64,000 nt of DNA, taken from CAJBLF01 sp964430205 (lineage in GTDB: Bacteria > Patescibacteriota > Gracilibacteria > Absconditabacterales > Absconditicoccaceae). Each line of letters opens with the position of its first letter. Position 1 is the stretch's first letter. The position numbers and the translations under genes were made by a program. The notes below the pieces were generated by a model. The model was given only the letters and a program-made list of their open reading frames with translations. It ran no database searches and was not told the DNA's origin. The stretch covers positions 6,523-70,522 of the forward strand of contig CAYSER010000003.1 in NCBI GenBank assembly GCA_964430205.1, given 5' to 3'. Of this stretch, positions 61,031 to 64,000 are shown piece by piece.

Positions 61031-63276
61031 CATCCATTTTCGCGATCGCAGCATGTGCATGAACATCACTGGTCGGTGCTCAATATTATTTTTTCGATGC
61101 TCCTTCCGCTAGCAATTATCCTTATCAACAATGATGCAGCGAACAGCTCCTTATCAAGGCGACTACCGAGAATAATCTCACCGGAGCGACCGCAGGGCTC
61201 CTCCGTCTCCAATTCGATCCTACTCATTTCTCCTACTTTACCTGAGATACCGCTGCAGATATCCAGACCAATCTTTTCAACGCTAGCGCAGCGACATTCT
61301 TCCAATACACGAATCCTACCATGTCACCTACCTGGATTGCAGGCAGTAACCATACTATCCTCTGAATAGACCGTATCAATGGCGGAACCGCATTCAAAGG
61401 CACATGACTCTATGGAACGCTTTTCTTCGTACCTGTATACAGCCCTTCAACCTATACGTGATTCTTCTCCTTCGTCTATGACGGCGATACTATAAAGACC
61501 TCGCTCAGCTACGCTGGATCAAATATTATCAATCCCGCACACCAAAACTCAGCTATCACATGACAATTCTTCGTCGCTCAGCAACCTTGTGTAGACGATA
61601 CCACTGCTCCTGCCACCTCTATTGTCATACCTTCCGCAGGAACCAAAAAATCGCATCTCAGCGGCGTTCATCTCTCGCTTACCGATACTGTATGAGATAC
61701 CAATGTCCCTTATGTGCGGACAGGTGATCTCCCTAACCTCGGTACCTGGACAGGCAATGACCGATGATTGAATAATCAGTACGGTATCCATCTCTCCACC
61801 TTCAATATCCGGATCTCCGGCAATGGAACGGGTAGATATTACTCCGGATCCATGTTCTCATCTGCCGGTGACCTGGCAGCTGTCGCCTCAGGCAAGACTC
61901 GACAATTCCGCGATAGGAACTATGCGATCGATATCGATCCTTCTATGATCTTCGATTTCGGCATCGAAAAGCCCATCACTATCTCCGGTAATGTCCGCGA
62001 TCGAAACAATAATCTTGCTTCGTTCACTAGGACCGTCAATGCGCCTGTATCGCCTCGGCTTATCGCAGGATCCGCTACACCGGCAGCTAACGCGTCCGCT
62101 GTCCTCGCTACCGATCCTATCACCCTCGGTATCGCCGATGATCGGGCTGGAGTCAATTCATGATCCATCACCGTCACGCTCTCCGGTGTCAACGGCACCG
62201 ATTATGGTCCTTATACTTTCTCCGGTACCTCACTCAATCTCTCAGGCATCATAGGATCCGCTCTTCAACCTGATTACTCTATCACCATCGATAATCATGT
62301 AGACTTCCCGACTTCATGAACCATACACGTCCATGTCTATGCTCTCGATATGGCTGGCACTACCGATGCTATCAATGACTATACGTTCACCACCAAACCT
62401 TCTTGTCTCGATCTCGGCTGCTGCGATGCACTCTATATCCAGACGTGAACCAATCTTCCTTTCCTCTACACCCCTTCCTTTCTCACCGTCTCCGGATGAT
62501 TCAATCCTTCCTTCACTATCTATGGATTGACTGGCGTCTTGGATTGCGGTACTGCGGGCATGGGCATGAATATCTATAAATGAACCGAACAGAATAGTTG
62601 ATCAGCTACCCATCTCAGCTTCTTCGATCTTCCTCAGCTTATCTTCTCTTGATATAATGATATCAAGGCCGTGCTTTCGTGAACGACCGTCTACCTCCAA
62701 TCCACGCATACCTTTACGTTCGAGGTGAAGGCATTCCCTTCTAACCGTGTCTATCAAGCTACCAATAACGCCAACGTATGAGTCCTCAAATTCTATGACA
62801 CGGATAGGAATTTCGTAGCAAGCAGCTCAGGCTTCACGCTCAACGATATGGGAACATGAAGTGTCGTGATCAACGATCTCCCTCCAGGGACATATTATGC
62901 AGTATTCAAGTGACAATCACATCTCGCGTCCTATCTGAGCGGCGTACAGGTGAACGTAGGCACAGGGAACGTCTTCGACTTCACGACCGGAAGCAACCTT
63001 TATGGTGCACAGAAACTCAATTCACAGACAGACGACGGAAATAGATATCAGATCGCATGAGACTTGAAACCTGTAGCCGGAGATTACGACCATGTCGTCA
63101 ACGGTAACGATGTCTCCATTATAGTGACTACATTCCCTCAAGGATGAGTCGATGCATTGGAGCCTAGAAACCTCAATGGAGATACGGAGATCAATTCTTC
63201 AGATATCGGTATCATAGGAACCAACTTCCTCCAACAAGACGAATTCTCCGTGTGATGATTATTTGCTCGACAATAA
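61000..63276 (+). CDS. Secreted protein with N-terminal cohesin-like domain, Ig modules and C-terminal dockerin (758 aa)
   Basis: ATG 61000, signal peptide 'RRIASIFAIAACAGTSLVGA'. The N-terminal cohesin-like domain has 'YFFDAPSASNYPYQQGCSEQ', 'GLLRLQFDPTHFSYFTGDTA' and 'GTGLYGTLFFVPVYSPST'. Ig-like modules begin 'CVDDTTAPATSIVIPSAGTK' and 'SPRLIAGSATPAANASAVLA'; the second holds 'ADDRAGVNSGSITVTLSG'. Then come 'CLDLGCCDALYIQ', the shared linker 'KAFPSNRVYQATNNANVGVL' and 'FKGQSHLASYLSG', and the double calcium-loop domain ending 'LNGDTEINSSDIGIIGTNF'. Cohesin at one end and dockerin at the other could let it chain. It overlaps the previous gene by 31 bp. TAA stop. Confidence 0.85.
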
Positions 63277-63330
63277 TAGTAGACGTACCCATCAATGATT
63301 TTATCTCTTACTCTCTCTAGCGAAACCATT

Positions 63331-64000
63331 ATGCAGAAAGGGATCTTCCATATCATTCCACTACTCATATCAGCTCTTATCATAGGAGGACTGAATTCTT
63401 TGGTCGATGCCCAATATTATTTTTTCGATGCTCCTTCCGCTAGCAATTATCCTTATCAGCAAGGGTGCAGCGAACAGCTCCTTATCAAGGCGACTACCGA
63501 GAATAATCTCACCGGAGCGACCGCATGATTGCTCCGCATGCAATTCGATCCTACCCATTTCTCCTACTTTACCTGAGATACCGCTTCAGGCCTACAGAAC
63601 TATCTCTTCAATGCCAATGCGGCGGCGTTCTTCCAATACACGAATCCTACGCTCTCCCCTATCCGGATCTCCGGAAGTAACCATACTCTCCTCTGAATAG
63701 ACCGTATCAATGGCGGGACCGCTTTCAAAGGCACATGACTCTATGGTACCGTCCTCTTCATACCTGTCTATAGTCCCACTCCTTATACGTGATACTTCTC
63801 CTTCATCTATGACGGCGATACCGTCAAGACTTCCTTGAGCTATGCTTGATCCAATATCATCAACTCCACTCATCAGAATGCTTTCATGACAGGACAATTC
63901 TATGTCTATCAGCAACCTTGTGTAGATGATACCATCGCTCCTGCTACCTCTATTGTCATACCTTCCGCAGGAACCAAAAAATCGCATCTCAGCGGCGTTC
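63331..64000 (+). CDS. Tandem paralogue of the previous cohesin/dockerin protein, cut by the window end
   Basis: ATG 63331, signal peptide 'KGIFHIIPLLISALIIGGLN'. From 'QYYFFDAPSASNYPYQQGCS' onward it copies the gene at 61000 at a constant offset of 2331 bp, with stretches of identical DNA (about 110 bp from 63412, differing by few bases, and the last ~50 bp in the window). At matched residues the glycine codon changes between GGG and TGA (YQQ-G-CSEQ and TA-G-LLR). The signal peptides differ, so the duplication or conversion tract begins after the leader. An upstream in-frame ATG at 63295 is possible. The C terminus lies outside the window. Confidence 0.88.

Overview
This is a window from a bacterium that reads UGA as glycine (translation table 25), so it most likely comes from Candidatus Gracilibacteria (BD1-5) or a close relative in the candidate phyla radiation. 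Read with the standard code, almost every gene breaks into pieces. Read with UGA = Gly, the pieces join in one frame into full-length known proteins (NrdD, TyrRS, ArgRS, LeuRS, FtsK, SecD, CorA, EF-P), and every recognisable gene ends in TAA or TAG. Two adjacent paralogues near the right end also use TGA and GGG interchangeably at the same residues, which is internal proof of the code. Three runs of N mark scaffold gaps (35560-35658, 41403-41412, 42387-42396).

Layout. 1-3.3 kb: the end of a type I restriction specificity subunit and two membrane proteins. 3.5-8.4 kb: small secreted DUF333/Kazal proteins, a PIN-less COG1855 ATPase with a KH domain, and a degenerate pyruvate kinase. 8.7-13.3 kb: an anaerobic ribonucleotide reductase locus with candidate NrdR boxes, nrdD, a separately encoded glycyl-radical domain, an HD phosphohydrolase and nrdG. 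13.4-25.4 kb: patatin, PduL, a P-loop kinase, a queuosine-precursor transporter, lytic transglycosylase, EF-P, a 1204-aa membrane protein, SecD and TyrRS. 25.5-33.5 kb: a giant subtilase with surface domains, ArgRS, an acyltransferase-like protein and ArfB. 33.7-46.3 kb: a cohesin-like surface protein, CYTH, CorA, two S23-type four-helix proteins, an RRM protein, RNHCP, a polyprenyl synthase, a collagen-like fibre protein with UGA-encoded glycines, and FtsK. 46.4-50.3 kb: LeuRS with an inserted Nudix domain, an SDR and tRNA-Ser(GGA). 50.5-57.3 kb: a cadherin-like surface protein, an orphan solute-binding lipoprotein, a roughly 1-kb chain of RNA hairpins with no convincing protein, a phosphatase and small membrane proteins.

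The last 6.6 kb (57.4-64 kb) is the most striking part. Five consecutive secreted proteins combine cohesin-like domains, Ig-like modules and a C-terminal duplicated dockerin-like calcium-loop domain. One cohesin-like member has a C-terminal membrane anchor. One complete member (and its recent tandem copy, cut by the window edge) begins with a cohesin-like domain, and the complete copy ends in a dockerin, so it could in principle chain head to tail. This would be a cellulosome-like or fibre-forming surface system built from recently duplicated modules.

A second theme is the intergenic DNA. It is filled by a handful of degenerate 7-13-bp word families (for example TTAGAAT, GACTGATTGA, TAACTAACAAC, AACGATAAAACG, CAGGGACCAGG). 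At least two of these families also occur inside genes, where they encode short peptide inserts in LeuRS and in the Kazal/DUF333 protein.
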